From contig JARWMV010000110.1 in NCBI GenBank assembly GCA_030998015.1, positions 1 to 48,970 of the forward strand: DNA of 48,970 nucleotides. The letters are read 5' to 3'. Under the pieces are notes generated by a model, which saw nothing but the letters and a program-made list of their open reading frames with translations, was not told the origin of the DNA and did no database searches. Of this stretch, positions 9,143 through 20,114 are shown piece by piece. Position 1 is the stretch's first letter, and every line of letters begins with the position of its first letter. A program made the position numbers and the translations under genes. Origin of the DNA: Ceratorhiza oryzae-sativae. Taxonomy: Eukaryota; Basidiomycota; Agaricomycetes; Cantharellales; Ceratobasidiaceae.

Positions 9143-9146
9143 TCAA

Positions 9147-10835
9147 AATGTAATTTTGAAAGCTTTCGGAGTGCTGGTTCAACCCTGTCGGAGTGTTAGG
9201 GAATCCTTAAATTCCCGCTTCCTCCTAGGCCCCAGCAGAGACCTAGGATGAAGCACGCCCCACAAGTGATGACGAACCTACTAAAATTTTGGGCGTAAAA
9301 TAAGCACAGCTTAATTTTTACCATTAGGGTCACAGCATGCCGCCGGGTCATGGTTTGTAATGCTTAGCCCCAAGGTTATTAACTTTAACAGTTCTTAACC
9401 CCTCCCAATGCGCAAAGGGAACCATTTCCCCAAATACACCGCCGGCGTTAGAGGGAATCCTTCCACGCAAGATTTATAAATTTATAAATCTTGCTGGACC
9501 GAAAGATTCCCTCGTAGAAAATGACGACCGTTCGTCATTTTCAGCCGGCGGCTAAATATCGATATTATGCCGCGCACTAGCAATCGCAAACGGTTGCGAT
9601 TGCTCACGTTGGTTGGTGGGACAAGTCCCACCAGCAACTAACGCGCGCGGGCCTTCGCAAATCCGCCAATGGAACATTGGCGGGGTATTTAGAGTTCTCA
9701 GCGCTTAGGCCGCCCTTCGGGCGATCAAAGAGCGCTGAGAAGCGCGGTAGTCGTTTTTATGAACCAAAAACGAGGTAATGCCGAACCGGCGGCGTCAATT
9801 GTCGACCGTGTCAGGTTAGGAAAATTAAACCCGACCCGTGATTCCTCCCTTTCAGGGAGTAAGTAAGGGTCATCCAGATCTTTAGATCTAGCCGAGGGTT
9901 CATTTAACCCCTAATTTGTCATGGGCTGTTGGTCCCTAGAAATTTTGGGGTTTGGGTAGAGTGGTAGAACTTCAAATCCCGCCGGCGTTAGAGGGAATCC
10001 TAAAGATTCCCTCGTAGAAAATGACGACCGTTCGTCATTTTCAGCCGGCGGCTAAATATCGATATTATGCCGCGCACTAGCAATCGCAAACGGTTGCGAT
10101 TGCTCACGTTGGTTGGTGGGACAAGTCCCACCAGCAACTAACGCGCGCGGGCTCCGTTTCTAATCCGGAAGAGAATTATAATTTATCCCATGGGTATAGT
10201 CAGTCTACCCTACAGAGATAACTGAACTTTCTGCGATAAGTTAAGTTCTCTAGTGTTTTTAGTCCAAGCCCTGTATGAGTCCGCAGTATTATTCTTGATC
10301 GGACTCTTCCCTAGGATTTATGAGGGCTTCCTCTCCCTATGGACGAGCTTGCCCTTAGAAACCCCAAATACAAAGGAGGTAGGTAAAATATAAAAGAGAC
10401 ATTATTTTTTATATATGTTAATCAAATTTAACCCTACCCTATCTCGTGTCAACTATGTTGACCGAGATAGAGGCCAGACTAATTTTTCTAAGTTTTTCGT
10501 CTCGTGTCAACTTTGTTGTAAACGTGGACCTCCTGTATTGGCTGTCGGACATCATAGATACGGTATGGCCCATGTAAGTTTAAGGGCGCCGAGTCACAGG
10601 TTCCGGCGTTATAAAAATGATTTTATTAACCCTTTTATTAATCTATTTTTGTTATGGGCAGCCGCATAGCGCGCTGCCTCAGCCGCATAGCGCGCTGCAA
10701 AACTGATTTCATTTAATATATATTTTACAGTTTTTGTTATAAAACCGTAATTATCCGATTTTTCTCCTGCCGTAGACCCCCAACCCCAAACAATGCAGCA
10801 TAGCTGCATCAGTTTGGGGGGTCAATAGTTAACCT
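9147..10835. other. Spacer with repeats, no recognised gene (left arm)
   Basis: I find no protein frame or intact tRNA. It holds B copies at 9439-9650 (with F) and 9979-10150, an H unit near 9700, a hairpin-rich stretch at 9150-9440 (for example CCTAGG...CCTAGG and GGGAAT/ATTCCC), and a conserved-looking stretch at 10185-10395. At 10440-10475 is an ACCCTATCTCGTGTCAAC palindrome. At 10656-10698 are two copies of the 20-bp GCAGCCGCATAGCGCGCTGC unit. The 9150-9440 and 10185-10395 blocks could be structured RNAs, but they match none that I recognise. Confidence 0.4.
9439..9650 (-). mobile_element. B element with nested F palindrome
   Basis: The fifth B hairpin (GAGGGAATC) is interrupted by F, the palindrome CCAGCAAGATTTATAAA... 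with symmetric AAATTTATAAATCTTGC. Further F-bearing copies are at 12533-12744, 19253-19464 and 22344-22555. A solitary F-like unit is at about 6990-7025. Confidence 0.85.
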
Positions 10836-11007
10836 CCGCGCGCGTTAGTTGCTGGTGGGACTTGTCCCACCAACCAACGTGAGCAATCGCAACCGTTTGC
10901 GATTGCTAGTGCGCGGCATAATATCGATATTTAGCCGCCGGCTGAAAATGACGAACGGTCGTCATTTTCTACGAGGGAATCTTTAGGATTCCCTCTAACG
11001 CCGGCGG

Positions 11008-11881
11008 GATAATGTAATTGACAATTTCAACCCTGATAGAAAATTTGCCATGCAACTACAGTTTAAGGTAAATACCCTAGCGGGTGTCTGATTCCGAGGT
11101 ACCCTGGAACTTAAAGTTCCAGGGTACCTCGCAATACCTCGCCACGAACGCGGCCTAACCGGGCCTGGGACCCATGGCCTTCGGCGAAGCCCATGTACAA
11201 TCAACCCTAACCTCAAAACTAACCCTCGAGCCGGCCGCGCTGGGGACGGTAAGCGGGTTAGTCTTTGACTAACCCCTGCCGGACATCTGCGATGACCGAG
11301 TTTTCACCGGCCGGTCAACTATGTTGACACGAGACGGTGAAAAATAGGTAATGCGCCCGAAAGGTGACCCGTGCACGCCTGCGAACGCCTTGGCTTAAGC
11401 CAAGGCGGCCCTGGCGTACGCGGGCGTCTGATTCCGAGGTACCCTGGAACTTAAAGTTCCAGGGTACCTCGCAATACCTCGCCGCGAACGCGGCCTCGAT
11501 AACCACACCCACGGGTCGTCGACCCTCCGCTTTATTACCCCTGCCAAGACGTGCGCTAAAGCGCAGTTCTCTAGGCAGGGCGGCTGAAATCTTGGGTTAC
11601 ACCTAAGATTTTAGCCGATAGAGCGGGGGTGTGATTTATCCATTCGGGCGGTCCCAGCGCGACGGTTTAGTTTTCCTTTAAGAGAAGAGTATACGGGTCG
11701 GGAGCGACCAACCCCGAATGGTCCCTCTTTGGCCAGAGTGACCCCAGGGGGACGTCACAGACGTGGTTGGATTCAGCGCGACTTATCTTACCGCCTGGAG
11801 ATCAAGGCGGGGCGGGGATGGGCAGCACTAAGTGCTGTCCTTACCAAAATCGGCGTTAGAAAATCCAAGTAGTAACTCAAA
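11008..11881. other. Spacer with J, A and D elements, no gene recognised
   Basis: Contains a D unit near 11085-11140, and a J unit at about 11225-11340 (CCTCGAGCCGGCCGCGCTGG...GGTAAGCGGGTTAGTC, ending in CATCTGCGATGACCGAG). Next come an A element at 11368-11630 flanked by GTGA and carrying D and G, and GC-rich structured sequence at 11640-11860. Confidence 0.5.
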
Positions 11882-11965
11882 ACGAGTATGCTGAAACTGG
11901 TAGCCAGGTGAATCTTAGGAATTCATGATCATTTGATTGTAAGAGTTCAAATCTCTTTACTCGTA
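11882..11965 (+). tRNA. trnL(uag): tRNA-Leu(UAG), left arm
   Basis: An 84-nt class II cloverleaf. The acceptor ACGAGTA pairs with TACTCGT. The anticodon stem TGAAT/ATTCA surrounds CTTAGGA (anticodon TAG). There is an extended variable arm, then the T arm AAGAG-TTCAAAT-CTCTT. A mirror copy lies at 20031-20114. Confidence 0.88.
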
Positions 11966-13397
11966 TTTCGGAAGGAACTACATTTTATGTACACCCCTGC
12001 GACCCCTAGATCCGCACCCCGCCGGCGTTAGAGGGAATCCTAAAGATTCCCTCGTAGAAAATGACGACCGTTCGTCATTTTCAGCCGGCGGCTAAATATC
12101 GATATTATGCCGCGCACTAGCAATCGCAAACGGTTGCGATTGCTCACGTTGGTTGGTGGGACAAGTCCCACCAGCAACTAACGCGCGCGGGGAGCGGGCC
12201 GGGGGCTCGCAGGGGCTCCTCCATGCATTACCTGTTTTTTACCGTCTCGTGTCAACATAGTTGACCGGCCGGTAAAACCGGACATCTGCGATGACCGAGC
12301 AGGTAATGCCCCCCAGGAAAAATAGGGGTTATAAAACCCTCTAACACCTGGTTTTCCCTGCTGTGTCAGCACTAAGTTCAATCAAAAAAAAAAACAAACG
12401 GGGTCCCCTCATATTCCGCCGCGGGTGGTTTTGTCGACATTACCTCGTTTTTGTTTTATAAGAACGACCTCCCCGGTGGGGCGCGTAGTTAGGAAATTGT
12501 ACCGCGCAAAGGGGACCATTTCCCCAAATACACCGCCGGCGTTAGAGGGAATCCTTCCACGCAAGATTTATAAATTTATAAATCTTGCTGGACCGAAAGA
12601 TTCCCTCGTAGAAAATGACGACCGTTCGTCATTTTCAGCCGGCGGCTAAATATCGATATTATGCCGCGCACTAGCAATCGCAAACGGTTGCGATTGCTCA
12701 CGTTGGTTGGTGGGACAAGTCCCACCAGCAACTAACGCGCGCGGGCCTTCGCAAATCCGCCAATGGAACATTGGCGGGGTATTTAGAGTTCTCAGCGCTT
12801 AGGCCGCCCTTCGGGCGATCAAAGAGCGCTGAGAAGCGCGGTAGCTTTAGGTTTGACAAACCCCGATTGTTTAAGCCCCCGGTCACTACTGACCCCCAAA
12901 CATGTGCAGCTACGCTGCATTGTTTGGTGGGCAGCAACCCCCCGATATTGTAATGCCCGCCGGCGTTAGAGGGAATCCTAAAGATTCCCTCGTAGAAAAT
13001 GACGACCGTTCGTCATTTTCAGCCGGCGGCTAAATATCGATATTATGCCGCGCACTAGCAATCGCAAACGGTTGCGATTGCTCACGTTGGTTGGTGGGAC
13101 AAGTCCCACCAGCAACTAACGCGCGCGGCAATGTCGGGGGTCACCCCCCAATGATTGCAATCATTGGGGGTCTCCGGTCATGACCCTCCGTGTGCGGGGA
13201 CTCTGCCGCCCGTGTCGGCCTTACCCTATCTCGTGTCAACTATGTTGACCGAGATAGAGACCAGATTAGATTAATTTACTACTGCAGCTGCCTCGTAGGG
13301 CACCGAAGAGGGCTAGGGTATTGGCGGCCGTGTCAATTTCATTGACCGGGCGCCAATACTTGGACGCGTTACGCACAGGAGCGCTGCATTAGATCTG
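11966..13397. other. Repeat-packed spacer between tRNA-Leu and tRNA-Arg
   Basis: No gene seen. It holds three inverted B copies (12019, 12533 with F, 12957), a palindrome around CGTCTCGTGTCAACATAG (12250-12275), and an H unit near 12794. It also has the C-like palindrome at 12890-12950, ACCCTATCTCGTGTCAACTA at 13223, and GGGTATTGGCGGCCGTGTCA...TTGACCGGGCGCCAATAC at 13316-13360. Sequence from about 12885 to 13579 is the inverse of window positions 1-696. Confidence 0.6.
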
Positions 13398-13470
13398 GCA
13401 TCTTTAGCTTAATTGGTATAGCAACTGCCTTCGAAGCAGTCTGGTATTGGTTCAAATCCAATAAGATGTT
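13398..13470 (+). tRNA. trnR(ucg): tRNA-Arg(UCG), left arm
   Basis: The same 73-nt cloverleaf as at 109-181, with anticodon TCG in loop CTTCGAA. It lies 268 bases upstream of tRNA-Gly on the same strand. Confidence 0.9.
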
Positions 13471-13738
13471 TATCGGCTTTATGACATCTGTTAGGTAAAT
13501 TTAATTTTAAGGTCTTAAAATGAAAATTTGGGCATCTACGAAGCAGGACGCCTAATAATTTTTCTCCTCTGGATGGAGGGAGGGCCTCCCAACTGCGGTC
13601 CTTAAGGAAAAATAGGGGGATCTATAGATCCCAACCGTGAGGCTATGCACTCCAAACTAAAGTATGTTCTAGATATACTAAAATTAATAAAAGAAGATAC
13701 TTCCCCCTAAAATTTAAAAATTTGGAGCATGAATTTTC

Positions 13739-13810
13739 ATGAGTATAGTTAAGTTGGTATAACTTCTAGCTTCCACCTAGATATGATCAGTTCGAGTCTG
13801 ATTACTCATA
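13739..13810 (+). tRNA. trnG(ucc): tRNA-Gly(UCC), left arm
   Basis: A 72-nt cloverleaf. The acceptor ATGAGTA pairs with TACTCAT. The anticodon stem TCTAG/CTAGA surrounds CTTCCAC (anticodon TCC). The T arm is TCAGTTCGAGTCTGA. A mirror copy lies at 18188-18259. Confidence 0.9.
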
Positions 13811-13840
13811 ACTCCTTCGCGCCAAAGGGTGCTTTACTCT

Positions 13841-14062
13841 CCGCGCGCGTTAGTTGCTGGTGGGACTTGTCCCACCAACCAACGTGAGCAATCGCAACCG
13901 TTTGCGATTGCTAGTGCGCGGCATAATATCGATATTTAGCCGCCGGCTGAAAATGACGAACGGTCGTCATTTTCTACGAGGGAATCTTTATGGGAGGTAG
14001 CCTGGACCATGAGACTCATGGTCAAGGCTACCTCATCTGAGGATTCCCTCTAACGCCGGCGG
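13841..14062 (+). mobile_element. B element with nested E palindrome
   Basis: B is interrupted in its last hairpin by E (GGTAGCCTGGACCATGAGAC and its inverted half). E-bearing copies also start at 2139, 3281, 6409, 17936, 27265, 28407, 31023, 37693 and 42279. Confidence 0.88.
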
Positions 14063-14419
14063 AGGCCTAACCCTGTCGTCAGCTACTGAATGGCGACATT
14101 GCAATTGACCCCCAATGCCTTACAGCATGTTGGGGGGCAATTACCCAGGCATCCGCATTGGGAGGCCATTGCCTTGTTGGGGGTCTAAAGGGTCTAAGTT
14201 CTACTGATGCGCCGCATCCGCAGCCCATCTCTGTGTTAACTAGTTAGGTTTAACATTTCGTGAGAAATGCACCTAATTTGTTTGCGGAGGATTCTCCTAT
14301 TAATAAAGGAGATCTCCATCACACGCAGAGGACTTGGAAACCCAAATTGGGACTTATACAACCAACATTGTTAGATAAGTTCCAACTCATTCACTCTCAA
14401 AAGCGTTTAGTCTTAGAGA

Positions 14420-15520
14420 ATGAAGAGGAAACATGAAGTCATAAGATCGATAAATAAAAACCAAACCATGCTAAACACAAAACAAACTTATCTTTTTATT
14501 AAAGTAATAACCTTCGCATTATTAATCTATGTTGTTTATACTCAGTCAATTGACCCCCCAAACATGTGCAGCTACGCTGCATTGTTTGGGGGGGCAATTG
14601 CCCCCCAACATGCTGTAAGGCATTGGGGGTCAATTGTTAGCGAATTACACTTTTATACTGGCCTAGTATTTTGCTCCAATTCGATAGCGCCCATTAAACC
14701 CACACGGCTAAGTAATGAACCTCAATTTAATTTTTCAAAAGAGTTAAAAGAAATAATCATTGGTCTTATTCTAGGGGATCTTAATGTTCAGAAAGATAAA
14801 CGAGCTATTAATGGTAATGCTTGTTTGAGATTTCTCCAAAGTACTCCGCGCGCGTTAGTTGCTGGTGGGACTTGTCCCACCAACCAACGTGAGCAATCGC
14901 AACCGTTTGCGATTGCTAGTGCGCGGCATAATATCGATATTTAGCCGCCGGCTGAAAATGACGAACGGTCGTCATTTTCTACGAGGGAATCTTTAGGATT
15001 CCCTCTAACGCCGGCGGGAGTATTTAGAGTACCTTTATACAAAATTCCAAGATTATTGTTCTGTAGCTCCTAAAATCTTAACACCCCGACCTGATAAAAG
15101 AACGGGTAAAGTTTATCCTACTATAAGATTTCAAACTCATGCACTACCTTGCTGTAATGAATTCTTTGATTTATTCTATCCGGAGGGGAAAAAAATAATT
15201 CCTGCAAACATTGGGGATCTTTTAACTCCTCTGGGATTAGCTTTTTGGTTATGTGAGGACGGAACTTTCGAAAAATCAAGTCAAAGAGTGATTCTTTGTA
15301 CAGAATCATTTGCAATTGACGAAGTAGAGGCCCGCGCGCGTTAGTTGCTGGTGGGACTTGTCCCACCAACCAACGTGAGCAATCGCAACCGTTTGCGATT
15401 GCTAGTGCGCGGCATAATATCGATATTTAGCCGCCGGCTGAAAATGACGAACGGTCGTCATTTTCTACGAGGGAATCTTTAGGATTCCCTCTAACGCCGG
15501 CGGGCCTTTAATTCCCCTAA
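14420..15520 (+). pseudogene. LAGLIDADG endonuclease, C-terminally truncated (left arm)
   Basis: The frame starts at ATG 14420 (MKRKHEVIRSINK) with a hydrophobic leader. It carries LAGLIDADG motif 1 as EIIIGLILGDLNV near 14750 and motif 2 as LTPLGLAFWLCEDGTF near 15230. Three inserts interrupt it: a C element 14552-14630 flanked by CAATT, B 14846-15017, and B 15332-15503. Removing C with one CAATT, and the first B exactly, restores the frame (TQSI-VSELHF and LQST-EYLEYL). After the second B only a few codons remain, whereas relatives here run about 70 residues further to a YKIGL end, so the C-terminal part is missing. The host intron or gene is unknown; the upstream 14200-14410 shows a GGAGATCTCC hairpin but no exon I recognise. 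The mirror copy is at 16479-17578. Confidence 0.75.
14552..14630. mobile_element. C element with 5-bp duplication CAATT
   Basis: Two nested palindromes between CAATT at 14547-14551 and CAATT at 14631-14635. The same arrangement occurs at 1636-1713 (CAATT), 40040-40118 (CAATA) and 44664-44925 (CAACT). Confidence 0.8.
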
Positions 15521-16496
15521 ATAACCTTTAGATTTGCCTTCGCAAATCACCCCGCGGCAGTCCCCTGTCGTCTACTGACCCCCAAACATGTGCAGCTACG
15601 CTGCATTGTTTGGGGGGCAGTAGTAAAACTGGGGGGCCCGTCCAAGTATTGGCGCCCGGTCAATGAAATTGACACGGCCGCCAATACCCTTGCCAGGTTA
15701 AACTTGTTATTCTATTAATACTCCAATCCCCTTACCTTGCGCCCACAATACTAGTTCTTGGAGTTCTTGGCATCTATCGGAAGTGCCTTAAATTCTAGAG
15801 GATACTAGTAGGTTGTAATCTTTGAGCCAGCCAAAACGTAGATATCATCAGTTCGAGTCTGATTACTCATATCAAACAATCATACCCCCGCTTAGGGTCA
15901 ACCAGCATTGTATTTATATATAAATACATGCTGTTGACCCGAGGGGTAATGGATATCGAGGCCGCGTTCGCGGCGAGGTATTGAGGTACCCTGGAACTTA
16001 AGTTCCAGGGTACCTCGCAATACCTCGCCGCGAACGCGGCCTCGATATCCATTACCCCTCGGGTCAACAGCATGTATTATATAAAAATACAATGCTGGTT
16101 GACCCTAAGCGGGGGTATGATTGTTTGATATGAGTAATCAGACTCGAACTGATGATATCTACGTTTTGGCTGGCTCAAAGATTACAACCTACTAGTATCC
16201 TCTAGAATTTAAGGCACTTCCGATAGATGCCAAGAACTCCAAGAACTAGTATTGTGGGCGCAAGGTAAGGGGATTGGAGTATTAATAGAATAACAAGTTT
16301 AACCTGGCAAGGGTATTGGCGGCCGTGTCAATTTCATTGACCGGGCGCCAATACTTGGACGGGCCCCCCAGTTTTACTACTGCCCCCCAAACAATGCAGC
16401 GTAGCTGCACATGTTTGGGGGTCAGTAGACGACAGGGGACTGCCGCGGGGTGATTTGCGAAGGCAAATCTAAAGGTTATTTAGGGGAATTAAAGGC
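15504..16496. repeat. Centre of the giant palindrome
   Basis: The sequence reads the same on both strands around 15999/16000. The exact centre is CTTAAG within a D palindrome (GGTACCCTGGAAC...GTTCCAGGGTACC), itself nested in an A element that starts at 15894. The second half of the A is simply the inverted first half. A trnG-like 3' half (TCAGTTCGAGTCTGATTACT) lies at 15850-15871, with no matching 5' half. No gene is present. Confidence 0.85.
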
Positions 16497-17578
16497 CCGC
16501 CGGCGTTAGAGGGAATCCTAAAGATTCCCTCGTAGAAAATGACGACCGTTCGTCATTTTCAGCCGGCGGCTAAATATCGATATTATGCCGCGCACTAGCA
16601 ATCGCAAACGGTTGCGATTGCTCACGTTGGTTGGTGGACAAGTCCCACCAGCAACTAACGCGCGCGGGCCTCTACTTCGTCAATTGCAAATGATTCTGTA
16701 CAAAGAATCACTCTTTGACTTGATTTTTCGAAAGTTCCGTCCTCACATAACCAAAAAGCTAATCCCAGAGGAGTTAAAAGATCCCCAATGTTTGCAGGAA
16801 TTATTTTTTTCCCCTCCGGATAGAATAAATCAAAGAATTCATTACAGCAAGGTAGTGCATGAGTTTGAAATCTTATAGTAGGATAAACTTTACCCGTTCT
16901 TTTATCAGGTCGGGGTGTTAAGATTTTAGGAGCTACAGAACAATAATCTTGGAATTTTGTATAAAGGTACTCTAAATACTCCCGCCGGCGTTAGAGGGAA
17001 TCCTAAAGATTCCCTCGTAGAAAATGACGACCGTTCGTCATTTCAGCCGGCGGCTAAATATCGATATTATGCCGCGCACTAGCAATCGCAAACGGTTGCG
17101 ATTGCTCACGTTGGTTGGTGGGACAAGTCCCACCAGCAACTAACGCGCGCGGAGTACTTTGGAGAAATCTCAAACAAGCATTACCATTAATAGCTCGTTT
17201 ATCTTTCTGAACATTAAGATCCCCTAGAATAAGACCAATGATTATTTCTTTTAACTCTTTTGAAAAATTAAATTGAGGTTCATTACTTAGCCGTGTGGGT
17301 TTAATGGGCGCTATCGAATTGGAGCAAAATACTAGGCCAGTATAAAAGTGTAATTCGCTAACAATTGACCCCCAATGCCTTACAGCATGTTGGGGGGCAA
17401 TTGCCCCCCCAAACAATGCAGCGTAGCTGCACATGTTTGGGGGGTCAATTGACTGAGTATAAACAACATAGATTAATAATGCGAAGGTTATTACTTTAAT
17501 AAAAAGATAAGTTTGTTTTGTGTTTAGCATGGTTTGGTTTTTATTTATCGATCTTATGACTTCATGTTTCCTCTTCAT
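16479..17578 (-). pseudogene. LAGLIDADG endonuclease, truncated (right arm)
   Basis: Mirror of 14420-15520 with the same C and B inserts. The B copies at 16497-16667 and 16982-17152 each lack one base relative to the left arm. Confidence 0.72.
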
Positions 17579-18187
17579 TCTCTAAGACTAAACGCTTTTG
17601 AGAGTGAATGAGTTGGAACTTATCTAACAATGTTGGTTGTATAAGTCCCAATTTGGGTTTCCAAGTCCTCTGCGTGTGATGGAGATCTCCTTTATTAATA
17701 GGAGAATCCTCCGCAAACAAATTAGGTGCATTTCTCACGAAATGTTAAACCTAACTAGTTAACACAGAGATGGGCTGCGGATGCGGCGCATCAGTAGAAC
17801 TTAGACCCTTTAGACCCCCAACAAGGCAATGGCCTCCCAATGCGGATGCCTGGGTAATTGCCCCCCAACATGCTGTAAGGCATTGGGGGTCAATTGCAAT
17901 GTCGCCATTCAGTAGCTGACGACAGGGTTAGGCCTCCGCCGGCGTTAGAGGGAATCCTCAGATGAGGTAGCCTTGACCATGAGTCTCATGGTCCAGGCTA
18001 CCTCCCATAAAGATTCCCTCGTAGAAAATGACGACCGTTCGTCATTTTCAGCCGGCGGCTAAATATCGATATTATGCCGCGCACTAGCAATCGCAAACGG
18101 TTGCGATTGCTCACGTTGGTTGGTGGGACAAGTCCCACCAGCAACTAACGCGCGCGGAGAGTAAAGCACCCTTTGGCGCGAAGGAGT

Positions 18188-18259
18188 TATGAGTAATCAG
18201 ACTCGAACTGATCATATCTAGGTGGAAGCTAGAAGTTATACCAACTTAACTATACTCAT
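18188..18259 (-). tRNA. trnG(ucc): tRNA-Gly(UCC), right arm
   Basis: Identical to 13739-13810 on the opposite strand. Confidence 0.9.
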
Positions 18260-18527
18260 GAAAATTCATGCTCCAAATTTTTAAATTTTAGGGGGAAGTA
18301 TCTTCTTTTATTAATTTTAGTATATCTAGAACATACTTTAGTTTGGAGTGCATAGCCTCACGGTTGGGATCTATAGATCCCCCTATTTTTCCTTAAGGAC
18401 CGCAGTTGGGAGGCCCTCCCTCCATCCAGAGGAGAAAAATTATTAGGCGTCCTGCTTCGTAGATGCCCAAATTTTCATTTTAAGACCTTAAAATTAAATT
18501 TACCTAACAGATGTCATAAAGCCGATA

Positions 18528-18600
18528 AACATCTTATTGGATTTGAACCAATACCAGACTGCTTCGAAGGCAGTTGCTATACCAATTAAGCTAAAGATGC
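18528..18600 (-). tRNA. trnR(ucg): tRNA-Arg(UCG), right arm
   Basis: Identical to 13398-13470 on the opposite strand, and to the edge copy at 109-181. Confidence 0.9.
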
Positions 18601-20030
18601 CAGATCTAATGCAGCGCTCCTGTGCGTAACGCGTCCAAGTATTGGCGCCGGTCAATGAAATTGACACGGCCGCCAATACCCTAGCCCTCTTCGGTGCCCT
18701 ACGAGGCAGCTGCAGTAGTAAATTAATCTAATCTGGTCTCTATCTCGGTCAACATAGTTGACACGAGATAGGGTAAGGCCGACACGGGCGGCAGAGTCCC
18801 CGCACACGGAGGGTCATGACCGGAGACCCCCAATGATTGCAATCATTGGGGGGTGACCCCCGACATTGCCGCGCGCGTTAGTTGCTGGTGGGACTTGTCC
18901 CACCAACCAACGTGAGCAATCGCAACCGTTTGCGATTGCTAGTGCGCGGCATAATATCGATATTTAGCCGCCGGCTGAAAATGACGAACGGTCGTCATTT
19001 TCTACGAGGGAATCTTTAGGATTCCCTCTAACGCCGGCGGGCATTACAATATCGGGGGGTTGCTGCCCACCAAACAATGCAGCGTAGCTGCACATGTTTG
19101 GGGGTCAGTAGTGACCGGGGGCTTAAACAATCGGGGTTTGTCAAACCTAAAGCTACCGCGCTTCTCAGCGCTCTTTGATCGCCCGAAGGGCGGCCTAAGC
19201 GCTGAGAACTCTAAATACCCCGCCAATGTTCCATTGGCGGATTTGCGAAGGCCCGCGCGCGTTAGTTGCTGGTGGGACTTGTCCCACCAACCAACGTGAG
19301 CAATCGCAACCGTTTGCGATTGCTAGTGCGCGGCATAATATCGATATTTAGCCGCCGGCTGAAAATGACGAACGGTCGTCATTTTCTACGAGGGAATCTT
19401 TCGGTCCAGCAAGATTTATAAATTTATAAATCTTGCGTGGAAGGATTCCCTCTAACGCCGGCGGTGTATTTGGGGAAATGGTCCCCTTTGCGCGGTACAA
19501 TTTCCTAACTACGCGCCCCACCGGGAGGTCGTTCTTATAAAACAAAAACGAGGTAATGTCGACAAAACCACCCGCGGCGGAATATGAGGGGACCCCGTTT
19601 GTTTTTTTTTTTGATTGAACTTAGTGCTGACACAGCAGGGAAAACCAGGTGTTAGAGGGTTTTATAACCCCTATTTTTCCTGGGGGGCATTACCTGCTCG
19701 GTCATCGCAGATGTCCGGTTTTACCGGCCGGTCAACTATGTTGACACGAGACGGTAAAAAACAGGTAATGCATGGAGGAGCCCCTGCGAGCCCCCGGCCC
19801 GCTCCCCGCGCGCGTTAGTTGCTGGTGGGACTTGTCCCACCAACCAACGTGAGCAATCGCAACCGTTTGCGATTGCTAGTGCGCGGCATAATATCGATAT
19901 TTAGCCGCCGGCTGAAAATGACGAACGGTCGTCATTTTCTACGAGGGAATCTTTAGGATTCCCTCTAACGCCGGCGGGGTGCGGATCTAGGGGTCGCAGG
20001 GGTGTACATAAAATGTAGTTCCTTCCGAAA

Positions 20031-20114
20031 TACGAGTAAAGAGATTTGAACTCTTACAATCAAATGATCATGAATTCCTAAGATTCACCTGGCTACCAGT
20101 TTCAGCATACTCGT
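20031..20114 (-). tRNA. trnL(uag): tRNA-Leu(UAG), right arm
   Basis: Identical to 11882-11965 on the opposite strand. Confidence 0.88.

Larger units (their letters stand above)
438..15999 (+). repeat. Left arm of the large inverted repeat
   Basis: The arm matches the reverse complement of 16000-30329 base for base over long stretches. Coordinate sums are 31999-31991 for positions beyond about 7.8 kb and 30767 below about 6.5 kb. The 1,224-bp step is a deletion in the right arm between two B copies. Confidence 0.95.

Noticed and set aside
9950..9978. tRNA beginning GGGTTTGGGTAGAGTGGTAG
   Set aside because: It has a D-arm-like string but the B element follows and no 3' acceptor partner appears after it.
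15835..15871. A second tRNA-Gly near the palindrome centre
   Set aside because: Only the T arm and 3' acceptor half are present; no partner for the acceptor stem was found upstream.
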